From Pseudomonadota bacterium (GTDB taxonomy: Bacteria > Pseudomonadota > Gammaproteobacteria > Ga0077536): 64,000 nucleotides of DNA. Positions 26,112 to 35,607 of this stretch are shown piece by piece (the first letter of the stretch is position 1; each line of letters begins with the position of its first letter). The notes beneath the pieces are model-generated. The model was not told the origin of the DNA. It ran no database searches and worked only from the letters and a program-made list of their open reading frames with translations. The DNA lies in contig JADJYF010000016.1 of assembly GCA_016719885.1 (NCBI GenBank), positions 77,807 to 141,806 on the forward strand, read 5' to 3'. The translations under genes were made by a program, and so were the position numbers.

Positions 26112-27230
26112 ATGGCCGAGCAGAACGATGCCGAAGACAGGACAGAACAGGCCACCGAAAAGCGCCAGCACGAGGCGCGGGAAAAAGGCCAGATCGCGCG
26201 CTCGCGCGAATTGACCACGGTGTTCGTACTGTTCGGCGGTGCGCTGGCGGTGCGCATGGCGGGGCCGGGACTGATCCACGACCTCGCCGAGGTCATGCGT
26301 GGCAGCCTGCGCCTGACGCACGCCGAGATCTTCGCCAGCAACCTGTTGCCGACGCGCCTGCTCGACATCATCGTCACCGGCCTGATGTCGGTCGCGCCGA
26401 TCCTGATCGTGGGCGGTCTGGTGGCGCTTATCGGGCCGCTCGCGCTCGGCGGCTGGAATTTCTCCGTCGACGCGCTGGCGCCCAAGTTCTCGCGTCTCGA
26501 TCCCCTGGCCGGCATGAAGCGCATGTTCGGCACCCACGGCATGGTCGAGGTGCTGAAGGCGCTCGGCAAGTTCGGCCTGGTGTTGGCGTTCGCGGTCGCC
26601 GCGGTGCGCGCCAAGCTGCCCATGATGCTGGGCTTGAGCCAGGGCAGTGTCGCCTCGAGCCTCGCCACCAGCGCCGACGTTGTCTACGGCATCTTCCTGT
26701 TGTGCTGCGCGGCGACGCTGGTGATCGCGTTCATCGACGTGCCGCTGCAGCTGTGGGAGCACGGCAAGCAGTTGCGCATGTCGCGCCAGGAGATCCGCGA
26801 CGAATCCAAGGAAACCGACGGTTCACCGGAAGTAAAGGGCCGTCTGCGCCAGATGCAGCAGGAAGTGGCGCGCCGGCGCATGATGGAAGAAGTGCCGAAG
26901 GCCGACGTCGTCATCACCAACCCGCAGCACTATGCCGTGGCCTTGAAGTTCAAGCCCGACACCATGCGCGCGCCGGTGGTGGTGGCCAAGGGCGTGGAGC
27001 TGGTGGCCAAGACCATACGCGAAACCGCCGCCGCCCACGGCGTCACCGTGATGTCGGCGCCGCCGCTGGCGCGCGCCATCTATCACACCACCAAGATCAA
27101 TCGCGAGATCCCGGCCGGCCTGTACGTGGCCGTGGCGCGCGTGCTGGCCTACGTGTTCCAGTTGCGCGCGGGCACGGCGGCGTTGACGCCGCCGGCCGAT
27201 CTGCCGATTCCCGATGACATGAAGTACTGA
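26112..27230 (+). CDS. flhB: FlhB, export gate and substrate-specificity switch
   Basis: FlhB controls the order of flagellar export; its cytosolic domain cleaves itself between Asn and Pro to switch from hook to filament substrates, under FliK control. The 372-residue protein begins with the conserved EQNDAEDRTEQATEKRQHEA, has four membrane segments between about 30 and 215, and a cytosolic domain with VVITNPQHYAVALKF. The cleavage motif is NPQH (residues 270-273), not the usual NPTH; Asn and Pro are kept, so self-cleavage is expected. flhA starts eight bases later. Confidence 0.95.
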   Translation: MAEQNDAEDRTEQATEKRQHEAREKGQIARSRELTTVFVLFGGALAVRMAGPGLIHDLAEVMRGSLRLTHAEIFASNLLPTRLLDIIVTGLMSVAPILIVGGLVALIGPLALGGWNFSVDALAPKFSRLDPLAGMKRMFGTHGMVEVLKALGKFGLVLAFAVAAVRAKLPMMLGLSQGSVASSLATSADVVYGIFLLCCAATLVIAFIDVPLQLWEHGKQLRMSRQEIRDESKETDGSPEVKGRLRQMQQEVARRRMMEEVPKADVVITNPQHYAVALKFKPDTMRAPVVVAKGVELVAKTIRETAAAHGVTVMSAPPLARAIYHTTKINREIPAGLYVAVARVLAYVFQLRAGTAALTPPADLPIPDDMKY

Positions 27231-27238
27231 GCACGACC

Positions 27239-29341
27239 ATGGCCGCACTCTCCACGACTTCCGCCAACAACATTCTCGGCAACATCAACAAGGCCGGCCT
27301 CGGTGCGCCGCTGATGCTGCTCGCCATGCTGGCGATGATGATCATCCCGCTGCCGCCGCTGCTGCTCGACATCCTGTTCACCTTCAACATCTCGCTGGCG
27401 CTGGTCATCCTGCTCGCCAGCATTTATGCCAAGCGGCCGCTGGATTTCGCCGCGTTTCCGACCCTGCTCCTGATCGCGACCCTGCTGCGCCTGGCGCTCA
27501 ACATCGCCTCGACGCGCGTGGTGTTGCTGCACGGCCATTCCGGCCACGCCGCTGCCGGCCAGGTCATCAAGGCCTTCGGCGATTTCGTGGTGGGCGGCAA
27601 CTTCGCGGTCGGCTTCGTGGTGTTCGCGATCCTGGTCATCATCAACTTCGTGGTGGTGACCAAGGGCGCCGGCCGCATTTCGGAAGTGAGCGCGCGTTTC
27701 ACCCTCGATGCCATGCCTGGCAAGCAGATGGCCATCGACGCCGATTTGAACGCCGGCATCATCGGCCAGGAAGAAGCGCGCACGCGGCGCCGCGAGGTGG
27801 CGGGCGAAGCGGATTTCTACGGCGCGATGGACGGCGCCAGCAAGTTCGTGCGCGGCGACGCCATCGCCGGCATCCTGATCCTGTTCATCAACCTGATCGG
27901 CGGTCTCGCCATCGGCGTCGTGCAATACCACATGCCGGTCGGCGAGGCGGCCAAGGTCTTCACCCTGCTGACCATCGGTGACGGCCTGGTGGCGCAGATC
28001 CCGGCGCTGCTGCTCGCCACCGCCGCGGCGTTCATGGTCACCCGCACCTCGACCGCCAGCGACATGGGCGAGCAAATCGTCTCGCAGCTGTTCGCCAACC
28101 CCAAGAGCCTGATCGTGACCGGCGGCGTGTTGATCAGCATGGGCATCATCCCCGGCATGCCGAACTTCGCGTTCCTGACCATGGGCGGCGGCGCCATCGG
28201 CGCGGCGTGGTGGATGAACGAGAAGGCCAAGGCGCGCAAGTCGGTGGAGGCCGATCTGCCGCCGCCGCCGCCGCCGACCGAGAACACCGAGCTGTCGTGG
28301 GACGACGTGCTGCCGACCGACGCCATCGGTCTGGAAGTCGGCTATCGCCTCATTCCGATGGTCGACCGCAACCAGAACGGCCAGCTGCTCGGGCGCCTGC
28401 GCGGCGTGCGTAAAAAGCTGTCACAGGAGCTCGGCTTCCTGGTGCCGGCGGTGCACATCCGCGACAACCTCGATCTCGAGCCCAATCAATATCGCCTGAC
28501 CGTGCACGGCGCCATCATCGGCCAGTCGGCGGTACACGCCGACAAGGAAATGGCCATCAATCCCGGCCAGGTCTACGGCCAGCTGCGTGGCACCGTGACC
28601 CGCGACCCGGTATTCGACCTGGAAGCGGTGTGGATAGGCGCCGATCAGCGCGAACAGGCGCAGTCCCTCGGTTACACGGTGGTGGATGCCAGCACCGTCA
28701 TTGCCACCCATCTCAGCCAGATAGTGCAGGACAACGCGCAGTCGCTGCTCGGCCATGAAGAAGCCCAGAAGCTGCTCGACGGTCTGAAGAAGACCAACCA
28801 GCGCCTGGTCGAGGACTTGATCCCCAAGCTCATGCCGCTGTCGGTGCTGGTCAAGGTGCTGCAGAACCTGCTGGCCGAGCACGTGCCGGTGCGCGACATC
28901 CGCACCATCCTCGAAGTGCTGGCCGAGTACGGCCCGCGCAACCAGGACACCGGTTTCCTGACCGCCCAGGTGCGCGCCGCGCTCGGCCGTTTGATCGTGC
29001 AACAGATCAACGGATCGAGCCCCGAGCTGCCGGTCATCACGCTCGACTTTTCGTTGGAACGCATATTGCAACAATCCCTGGAAACGACCCAGGGCACCGC
29101 AATGTCACTCGAACCGAATCTCGCCAACCGCATGCTGCTCGCACTGCGCGACGCGCATACGCAGCGCGAAGCGGCCGGCCAACCCAGTGTTTTGCTGGTG
29201 GCGGACGGCCTGCGCGAGTTCCTGGCGCGGTTTGCCCGGCCGGCGCTCAAGGGTTTGCATGTTCTCGGCTTCAACGAAGTGCCGAGCGACACGCAGATCC
29301 GCATCGTCGCCACGGTGGGCGACTCGCTCAACAAGGCCTAA
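27239..29341 (+). CDS. flhA: Flagellar export gate protein FlhA
   Basis: FlhA is the nonameric ring of the export gate, using the proton gradient and receiving chaperone-substrate complexes. The 700-residue protein has about eight membrane segments in the first 330 residues, the FHIPEP-type cytosolic loop (ITKGAGRISEVSARFTLDAM region, then PGKQMAIDADLNAGIIGQEE), and a large C-terminal cytosolic domain (VREFLARFARPALKGLHVLG at the end, read as LREFLARFARPALKGLHV). In Pseudomonas flhA starts its own unit; here it is eight bases from flhB with no promoter visible. Confidence 0.96.
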   Translation: MAALSTTSANNILGNINKAGLGAPLMLLAMLAMMIIPLPPLLLDILFTFNISLALVILLASIYAKRPLDFAAFPTLLLIATLLRLALNIASTRVVLLHGHSGHAAAGQVIKAFGDFVVGGNFAVGFVVFAILVIINFVVVTKGAGRISEVSARFTLDAMPGKQMAIDADLNAGIIGQEEARTRRREVAGEADFYGAMDGASKFVRGDAIAGILILFINLIGGLAIGVVQYHMPVGEAAKVFTLLTIGDGLVAQIPALLLATAAAFMVTRTSTASDMGEQIVSQLFANPKSLIVTGGVLISMGIIPGMPNFAFLTMGGGAIGAAWWMNEKAKARKSVEADLPPPPPPTENTELSWDDVLPTDAIGLEVGYRLIPMVDRNQNGQLLGRLRGVRKKLSQELGFLVPAVHIRDNLDLEPNQYRLTVHGAIIGQSAVHADKEMAINPGQVYGQLRGTVTRDPVFDLEAVWIGADQREQAQSLGYTVVDASTVIATHLSQIVQDNAQSLLGHEEAQKLLDGLKKTNQRLVEDLIPKLMPLSVLVKVLQNLLAEHVPVRDIRTILEVLAEYGPRNQDTGFLTAQVRAALGRLIVQQINGSSPELPVITLDFSLERILQQSLETTQGTAMSLEPNLANRMLLALRDAHTQREAAGQPSVLLVADGLREFLARFARPALKGLHVLGFNEVPSDTQIRIVATVGDSLNKA

Positions 29342-29421
29342 GGCGTCAAACAACTGGCGTCACGTGACAGGAACTGCGACTCAATCATGACACCCATGAC
29401 AACAACAAATCGGAGCGGGCG

Positions 29422-30663
29422 ATGAAGGTCAAGCGCTACTTCGCGGCCAACATGCGCTCGGCCCTCGACATGATCAAACAGGATCAAGGACCGGACGTGC
29501 TGATCCTGTCGAACCGCAAGGTCGACGGCGGCGTGGAACTCATCACCGCCGATGAATTGACGGAGCAGGAAGCGGCGCGCCTGGCCGGACAGCAGGCGCC
29601 CAAGCGTCGTCCCGATGCGGCGCCGGCGCTTGCCGCGTCGACGACCGAAATCGCCGCCGCGCCGGCAAAGCCTGCCGCCGCGCGCCGTGCACCGGCCGCC
29701 GCGCCACTGGCCGGCCTCGATGCCCAGGAACTGTTGTGGACCGACGCTTCGGTGGTCGGCCAGATGCGCGAGGAATTGAACAACCTGAAGGGCCTCTTGG
29801 AATCGCAGCTGTCGGGCCTGGCGTGGTCGGAATTCGGCTCGCGCCATCCGCTGCGCGCGCGCCTCATGCGCGTGCTCGGCCAGCTCGGCATCTGCCCGGC
29901 GCTGGCGCGCCAGGTGGTGGAGAACGTGCCGGACGAACTCGATTACCGCGCCGGCTGGCACCGTGCGCTGGCGCTGTTGGTGATGCGCATCGCGACCCGC
30001 GACGATCCGATCATGCGCCATGGCGGTCGTGTCGCCCTGCTCGGACCGACCGGCGTCGGCAAGAGCACCGCGGTCAGCAAGCTGGCGGCGCGCTACGCCT
30101 TGAAGTTCGGCGCCGAGAAGGTCGGCATCGTGTCGATGGACGACCGCCGCATCGGCGCCCATCAACAGATGAAAGCCTTCGGCCGCCTGATCGGCGTGGC
30201 CGTGCATGTCGCGCGTGACGCCAGCGAGCTCGGCCACGCGCTGGTCGAATTGAAGGGCCGCAGCCTGGTCTTGATCGACACCCCCGGGGCGGCGCCGCAG
30301 GACAGCCGCTACCAGGAGCTGGCGCGCAGTCTCAAGGATCTGAACGCCGACATCGACTGCTACACGGTGCTGTCGTCGACCACCGATTACCTGACCGCCA
30401 CCAAGCTCTTGAAGGTCAACGCCGAGCTGGCGCCGGCCGGCTGCATCCTGACCAAGCTCGACGAGGCGGCGACCCTGGGGCCGTGCCTGTCGGCCATCAT
30501 CGAATGCGCCCTGCCAATCGCCTACACCAGCGCCGGCCAGCGCGTGCCGGACGATCTCGACACCGTTACCGCGCGCAGCCTCATCGAGCGCACCGTGGAA
30601 ATGGCCAAGGCCAGCCCGGCGCCGCGCGACACTGGCTCCTTCGAACGGGCGTTCTCGGCATGA
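29422..30663 (+). CDS. flhF: FlhF, SRP-type GTPase for polar flagellar placement
   Basis: FlhF recruits the first flagellar ring proteins to the cell pole. The 413-residue protein has a short N-terminal B-like domain (MKVKRYFAANMRSALDMIKQ), an Ala/Pro-rich linker (about 55-100), and an SRP-type NG domain: G1 LLGPTGVGKSTAVSKLAARY (about residues 205-224), an Asp-containing VLIDTPGAAPQ motif, and TKLDEAATLG. It overlaps fleN if that gene starts at 30660. The pair FlhF-FleN implies a polar, number-controlled flagellum. Confidence 0.95.
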   Translation: MKVKRYFAANMRSALDMIKQDQGPDVLILSNRKVDGGVELITADELTEQEAARLAGQQAPKRRPDAAPALAASTTEIAAAPAKPAAARRAPAAAPLAGLDAQELLWTDASVVGQMREELNNLKGLLESQLSGLAWSEFGSRHPLRARLMRVLGQLGICPALARQVVENVPDELDYRAGWHRALALLVMRIATRDDPIMRHGGRVALLGPTGVGKSTAVSKLAARYALKFGAEKVGIVSMDDRRIGAHQQMKAFGRLIGVAVHVARDASELGHALVELKGRSLVLIDTPGAAPQDSRYQELARSLKDLNADIDCYTVLSSTTDYLTATKLLKVNAELAPAGCILTKLDEAATLGPCLSAIIECALPIAYTSAGQRVPDDLDTVTARSLIERTVEMAKASPAPRDTGSFERAFSA

Positions 30664-30689
30664 GCGCGCGCTACGGAGAGGGACGCGAA

Positions 30690-31520
30690 ATGCAGCCGAC
30701 CCGCGTGGTGGCTGTCACCAGCGGCAAGGGCGGCGTGGGCAAGACCACGGTCTCCATCAACCTGTCGGTGGCGCTGGCCAGCCTCGGCCACGACGTGGTG
30801 CTGCTCGACGCCGACTTGAGCCTGGCCAACGTCGACGTGCTGCTGGGCCTCAATACCGGCCGCACCTTGAGCCACGTAGTGGCCGGCGAGTGCGCGCTGG
30901 AAGACGTCATCGTCAGCGGCCCGGCGGGGGTGCGCATCGTGCCGGCCGCGTCGGGCATCCAGCACATGGCGGAACTGTCGGAATTCGAGCGCGCCGGGCT
31001 CATCAATGCCTTCAGCCAGCTCGAGCGCGCGGCCGATTTCATGATTGTCGACACCGCCGCCGGCATCGCCGCCAACACCCTCGACTTCTGCGATGCCTCG
31101 CACGAAGTGCTGGTGGTGGTGACCGACGACCCGGCCTCGATCACCGACGCCTACGCCACCATCAAGGTCTTGAACCAGCGCAGCGGCCGCAACCGCTTCC
31201 GCGTGCTGGTCAACATGGCGCAGGACCCCACCCAAGCCATGCGCCTGTACCGGCGCCTGCTGGAAGTGACCGACCGTTACCTCGATGTCGCCCTCGATTA
31301 CGCGGGCGCCATTCCCCTCGATCCCCACGTGCGCAGCGCGGTTCGCCGCCGCCAGGCACTGGTCGAGGCCTACCCGGCCAGCCGCGCCGGGCAAGCATTC
31401 AAGAATCTGGCAGCCACAACCGATAAATGGCCTATACCACGATGGGCGAGTGGCCGGATGGAGTTTTTCGTGGAACGCATGGCTCGAAACGAGTCGCTCG
31501 GGAGGGTAGTAACCGTATGA
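30690..31520 (+). CDS. fleN: FleN (FlhG), MinD-like ATPase controlling flagellar number
   Basis: FleN binds FleQ and restrains it so that one flagellum is made, and partners FlhF. The 276-residue protein has the deviant Walker A SGKGGVGKTTVSINL near the N-terminus, LLDADLSLANVDVLLGL, and VDTAAGIAANTLDF, and ends RMEFFVERMARNESLGRVVT, the FleN-type tail. ATG 30690 has GGAGAG 8-13 bases upstream. ATG 30660, overlapping the flhF stop, would add ten residues and lacks a ribosome site; it remains possible because FleN N-termini vary. It overlaps fliA (ATGA at 31517). Confidence 0.93.
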   Translation: MQPTRVVAVTSGKGGVGKTTVSINLSVALASLGHDVVLLDADLSLANVDVLLGLNTGRTLSHVVAGECALEDVIVSGPAGVRIVPAASGIQHMAELSEFERAGLINAFSQLERAADFMIVDTAAGIAANTLDFCDASHEVLVVVTDDPASITDAYATIKVLNQRSGRNRFRVLVNMAQDPTQAMRLYRRLLEVTDRYLDVALDYAGAIPLDPHVRSAVRRRQALVEAYPASRAGQAFKNLAATTDKWPIPRWASGRMEFFVERMARNESLGRVVTV

Positions 31521-32263
31521 AGAAGCTCGCTGCATACAAGAAGAATGCGGCCTCGGACATTGCCGAACGGGGCCAGAACCAACTGGTGACCGACTACGCA
31601 CCGCTGGTCAAACGAATCGCTTACCACTTGATGACGCGCCTGCCGCCGACCGTGCAGGTCGACGACCTCATCCAGTCCGGCATGATTGGACTGCTCGAGG
31701 CCGCGCGCAACTACGACGCCTCGCAGGGCGCCAGTTTCGAGACCTACGCCGGCATCCGCATCCGCGGCGCCATGCTCGACGAGATCCGCAAGGGTGACTG
31801 GGCGCCGCGCTCGCTGCATCGCAAGGTGCGCGCCATCACCAAGGCGGTGGCCGACATCGAAGCGCGCGAAGGACGCGATGCGCGCGACGCCGAAGTCGCG
31901 ACCGAAGTCGGCATGTCGCTGGACGAGTACTACTCGACCCTGCAGGACGCCACCGGCTACCGCGTGTTCAGCTTCGAGGATCTGCCGGCCGGTGAGGAAG
32001 GCATGACCGAGAGCCTGACCGCCAAGATCCCCGAGCCCTTGGCCAATGTCGAGAACGACATGTTCAAGGCCGCGCTCGCCGAAGCCATCGCCGGCCTGCC
32101 CGAACGCGAGCGCCTGGTGATGTCGCTGTACTACAAGGAAGAACTGAATCTGCGCGAAACCGGCGAAGTGCTGGGTGTCAGCGAGTCGCGTGTCTGCCAG
32201 ATCCATTCGCAGGCGCTCATTCGACTCAAATCGCGCATGGCCGACTGGACCGATCAGCTCTGA
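31517..32263 (+). CDS. fliA: FliA, flagellar sigma factor (sigma28)
   Basis: FliA directs RNA polymerase to late flagellar and chemotaxis promoters. The 248-residue protein has region 2 (LPPTVQVDDLIQSGMIGLLE, then FETYAGIRIRGAMLDEIRKG), region 3, and region 4 with the HTH NLRETGEVLGVSESRVCQIH near the C-terminus. ATG 31517 overlaps the fleN stop codon and has GGGAGG upstream; the upstream in-frame ATG 31427 lies within fleN. No canonical sigma28 site was found in the gaps before cheY, cheA or cheW here. Confidence 0.96.
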   Translation: MKKLAAYKKNAASDIAERGQNQLVTDYAPLVKRIAYHLMTRLPPTVQVDDLIQSGMIGLLEAARNYDASQGASFETYAGIRIRGAMLDEIRKGDWAPRSLHRKVRAITKAVADIEAREGRDARDAEVATEVGMSLDEYYSTLQDATGYRVFSFEDLPAGEEGMTESLTAKIPEPLANVENDMFKAALAEAIAGLPERERLVMSLYYKEELNLRETGEVLGVSESRVCQIHSQALIRLKSRMADWTDQL

Positions 32264-32303
32264 GCCCAGAGCGTCGCTTTGCATACTGAACTGGAGGTAT
32301 CCG

Positions 32304-32696
32304 GTGGATAAGGGCATGAAGATACTCGTCGTGGACGATTTCTCGACGATGCGCAGGATCATTCGCAACCTGTTGCGCGATCTCGGCTTCAACAATGCCG
32401 AAGAGGCCGACGATGGGGCGACCGCGCTGCCGATGCTCAAGACCGGCCGTTTCGATTTCCTGGTGACGGATTGGAACATGCCGATCATGGAAGGCATCGA
32501 CCTGGTGCGCGCGATTCGCGCCGATCCGGATCTGCGCGAGCTGCCGATACTCATGGTCACCGCCGAGGCGCGTCGCGAACAGATCGTGGCGGCGGCCGAG
32601 GCCGGCGTGAATGGCTACATCGTCAAGCCGTTCACGGCCCAGACCCTGGAGCAGAAGATCGCCAAGATTTTCGAACGACTCGGCGCAGCCGCCTGA
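32304..32696 (+). CDS. cheY: Chemotaxis response regulator CheY
   Basis: CheY carries the chemotaxis signal from CheA to FliM at the motor. The 130-residue single receiver domain has the acidic pair VVDDFSTMRR, phosphoacceptor Asp in LVTDWNMPIMEG, Thr in MVTAEA and Lys in IVKPFTA; length is typical. The GTG at 32304 has GGAGG six bases upstream and gives MDKGMKILVVDD, so it is preferred over the upstream in-frame ATG inside fliA; ATG 32316 is a fallback. cheZ follows after ten bases. Confidence 0.94.
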   Translation: MDKGMKILVVDDFSTMRRIIRNLLRDLGFNNAEEADDGATALPMLKTGRFDFLVTDWNMPIMEGIDLVRAIRADPDLRELPILMVTAEARREQIVAAAEAGVNGYIVKPFTAQTLEQKIAKIFERLGAAA

Positions 32697-32706
32697 GGAC
32701 CTGAAC

Positions 32707-33408
32707 ATGGCGCAATCCGCGATGCAATTGGAAAGTCTCGCGCTCGCTCGTCGACTGGTGGATGCCATAGAAGCCGGCGACGCGAACCATGCCGACGACC
32801 TGATCAAGGCGCTGCACGACGGCCGTTTTGACGCGCTGTACCAGGAGATCGGCAAGCTCACGCGCGACGTACACGACACCTTCGCCAACCTCGCCGGCGA
32901 CGAACGCCTGGTATCGCTGGCACAGCGCCAGATGCCCGACGCGCGCGAACGGCTGCGTTACGTGGTGGAGAAGACCGAGGAAGCGGCGGACCGCACCCTG
33001 ACCGCGGTCGAGAGCATGCTGCCGATGACGGACAGCATGGTGCAGCAGGCTTCGGCGCTGCGCGGCGCGATGGCGGACGGCGCGGCCGATCTGCCGGCGC
33101 GCATGAGTGCTTTCCTGGACGTGGTGGAAGGCGACGGACGCAAGCTGCGCAGCAGCTTGTCCGACGTGCTGATGGCGCAGGAATACCAGGACCTCACCGG
33201 CCAGGTCATCAAGCGCACCATCGACCTGGTCGGACAGGTCGAAGAAAAACTCGTCGAGCTGGTCAGCGCCTGCGGCGTGGTCGCCAGCGGCGGCAGCGTG
33301 GCGCCGGCGGCGCCCAATGCCACTTCCTTCGGGCCGGCCGTGCGCGAAGACGACAACGTCTGCCGCCAGGCCGATGTCGATGAGCTGCTCGCCAACCTGG
33401 GCTTCTGA
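32707..33408 (+). CDS. cheZ: CheY-phosphate phosphatase CheZ
   Basis: CheZ dephosphorylates CheY to end the signal. The 233-residue protein has the long hairpin helices and the catalytic motif AQEYQDLTGQVIKRTIDLV (Gln in DLTGQ, about residue 166). The C-terminus ADVDELLANLGF is the CheY-tethering tail, matching the end of E. coli CheZ. ATG 32707 is chosen; the earlier ATG 32611 in frame lies inside cheY. Confidence 0.95.
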   Translation: MAQSAMQLESLALARRLVDAIEAGDANHADDLIKALHDGRFDALYQEIGKLTRDVHDTFANLAGDERLVSLAQRQMPDARERLRYVVEKTEEAADRTLTAVESMLPMTDSMVQQASALRGAMADGAADLPARMSAFLDVVEGDGRKLRSSLSDVLMAQEYQDLTGQVIKRTIDLVGQVEEKLVELVSACGVVASGGSVAPAAPNATSFGPAVREDDNVCRQADVDELLANLGF

Positions 33409-33540
33409 GTCGCCGCCTGCTCAGCTTGCGGCGGCGTCAGCCGCTATTCCAAGTACGGTTCGTGTCATGGCATCACGCCATGTGCACGACCGCGGCACAC
33501 CGGACTGCCGGTGGACGTGCAATCAGACAGGTAAACGGTA

Positions 33541-35607
33541 ATGGACGACGAAATTGTCCAGGATTTTCTCATCGAAGGCGGTGAAACGCTGGAGCAGCTC
33601 GATGCCCAGCTGGTGTCGCTGGAAAGCTCGCCCGACGACAAGCAACTTCTGAACGCGGTATTCCGCGCTTTCCATACCATCAAGGGTGGCGCCGGCTTTC
33701 TCGGGCTCGAACACCTGGTGGCGGTCAGCCACAAGTCCGAAGACATTTTCGACATGCTGCGCAAGGGCGCATTGCGCGTCGATGCCAGCCTCATGGATAC
33801 CTTCCTGCAGGTGCTGGACGTGCTGCGCGTGATGTTCGACGAACTGCGTGGCGGCGAAGCGCCGTCGCCGGCGCCGGCCGAACTGCTGACACGACTGAAG
33901 GCCATCGCCGACGGTAATGGCACGCCGCCCGCCCCTGTCGAAGCAGCGCCGCCGGCCGCCAGCGCGCCGCCCGCGAGCGCGCCCGAAGTGGATCCGATGG
34001 CCGCCATCATCGACGAGATGAGCGCCGAGGACGACCCGGACGTGATCGCCGCCCATGGCCACGAGGCCAGCGATCTCATCACCGAAGAAGAATTCGATGC
34101 GCTGCTGGACAAGCTCCAGGCCGATGGCGGCAATGCCGCGCCGGCCGCGGCGGGCGCCGATCCGGATCTCATCACCGAAGAGGAATTCGACGCGCTGCTG
34201 GTGAACCTCAAGGCGCAGAAGTCGGCCGCGGCCGGCGCCGCCGAGCAAACGGCGGCCGCCAATCCCGATCTCATCACCGACGCTGAATTCGAAGCGCTGC
34301 TGGACGACATGCACGGCGCCGGCAAGTTTGGCGTGACCACGCCAACGGTTGCCGCGGCCGCGCCCGTCGCCGCTGTCGCGCCGCGCGTGGTGGTGGAGGA
34401 GAAGGCCGCCAAGCCGGCCGCGCGTGCCGCGGCGGAAGCGCCGAAAGACACCACCGTGCGCGTCGAAACGGAAGTGCTCGACCGCATCATGAACATGGTC
34501 GGCGAGCTGGTGCTGATCCGTAACCGCCTGCTCAATCTCGAGTCGTCGATCGGAAACGAAGCGATGACCCACACCGTCGCCAATCTCGACGTCGTGACCA
34601 GCGACCTGCAGACGGCGGCGATGAAGACGCGCATGCAGCCGATCAAGAAAGTGTTCGGTCGCTTTCCGCGCGTGGTGCGCGATCTCGCCCGTTCGCTGAA
34701 CAAGCAAATCGAACTCGTCATGGAAGGCGAGGAGACCGATCTCGACAAGAATCTGGTCGAAGCGCTGGCCGATCCGCTGGTGCACCTGGTGCGCAACTCG
34801 GTCGACCACGGCATCGAGATGCCGGCCGACCGCATCGCCGCCGGCAAGCCCGCCACCGGTATCCTGCGCCTGGCCGCCGCCCAGGGTGGCGATCAGATCG
34901 TGTTGACCATCGCCGACGACGGCAAGGGCATCGACGCCGAGGCGCTGCGCCGCAAGGTGGTGGAAAAAGGCCTGATGGATGAAGACGCCGCCAGTCGTCT
35001 GTCCACCCGCGAATGCTACGAGCTGATCTTCCTGCCGGGTTTCTCGACCAAGGACGAGATCTCCGACATCTCCGGTCGCGGCGTCGGCATGGACGTGGTC
35101 AAGACCCGCATCACGCAGGTCAACGGCAGCATCGAAATCGACTCGCAGCTCGGCGTCGGCACCACCATCCGCATCAGCGTACCGCTGACGCTCGCCATCA
35201 TGCCGACTTTGATGGTGGTGCTGGGCACGCAGGTATTCGCGCTGCCGCTGGTCAACGTGCAGGAGATCATCAATTTCGAGCGTCACCAGGCGCGCGAGGT
35301 CGACGGCCGCAAGACCATGGTGGTGCGCGGCAAGGCGCTGCCCCTGTTCTATCTCTCGCGCTGGCTCATCGACGGTGTCTACGAATTCACGGAAGCGCAA
35401 GGCCACGTGGTGGTGGTGCGCATCGGCAATCACAGCGTGGGCCTGTTGGTCGACGACCTCATCGGACAGGAAGAAGTGGTGATCAAGCCGCTGGGCGCCC
35501 TCTTGCACGGTATCAAGGGCTTGTCCGGCGCCACCATCACCGGCAACGGCAAGATTGCGCTGATCCTCGACCTGCCGGGCCTCCTGGAAAGCTATGCGCG
35601 TCGTTGA
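33541..35607 (+). CDS. cheA: Chemotaxis histidine kinase CheA
   Basis: CheA is the receptor-coupled kinase that phosphorylates CheY (and CheB). The 688-residue protein has one Hpt (P1) domain with the phosphorylated His in FRAFHTIKGGAGFL (about residue 45), a long Ala/Pro linker (about 105-300), dimerisation P3 (about 300-365, MNMVGELVLIRNRLLNLESS), kinase P4 (HLVRNSVDHGIEMP, DDGKGIDAEALR, SGRGVGMDVVKT) and a P5 CheW-like domain. There is no normal P2 domain. The linker holds three copies of LIT(E/D)xEF(D/E)ALL (about residues 179, 210, 244) resembling CheY-binding peptides of FliM and CheZ. Confidence 0.95.
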   Translation: MDDEIVQDFLIEGGETLEQLDAQLVSLESSPDDKQLLNAVFRAFHTIKGGAGFLGLEHLVAVSHKSEDIFDMLRKGALRVDASLMDTFLQVLDVLRVMFDELRGGEAPSPAPAELLTRLKAIADGNGTPPAPVEAAPPAASAPPASAPEVDPMAAIIDEMSAEDDPDVIAAHGHEASDLITEEEFDALLDKLQADGGNAAPAAAGADPDLITEEEFDALLVNLKAQKSAAAGAAEQTAAANPDLITDAEFEALLDDMHGAGKFGVTTPTVAAAAPVAAVAPRVVVEEKAAKPAARAAAEAPKDTTVRVETEVLDRIMNMVGELVLIRNRLLNLESSIGNEAMTHTVANLDVVTSDLQTAAMKTRMQPIKKVFGRFPRVVRDLARSLNKQIELVMEGEETDLDKNLVEALADPLVHLVRNSVDHGIEMPADRIAAGKPATGILRLAAAQGGDQIVLTIADDGKGIDAEALRRKVVEKGLMDEDAASRLSTRECYELIFLPGFSTKDEISDISGRGVGMDVVKTRITQVNGSIEIDSQLGVGTTIRISVPLTLAIMPTLMVVLGTQVFALPLVNVQEIINFERHQAREVDGRKTMVVRGKALPLFYLSRWLIDGVYEFTEAQGHVVVVRIGNHSVGLLVDDLIGQEEVVIKPLGALLHGIKGLSGATITGNGKIALILDLPGLLESYARR

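Noticed and set aside
29354..29372. TGGCGTCACGTGACAG upstream of flhF as a sigma54 site
   Set aside because: The GC doublet is missing from the required position, so only half of the promoter is present.
33467..33483. Short hairpin CATGGC-ATCAC-GCCATG before cheA
   Set aside because: It lacks a T tract and a promoter-like setting; too short to support a terminator or regulator.
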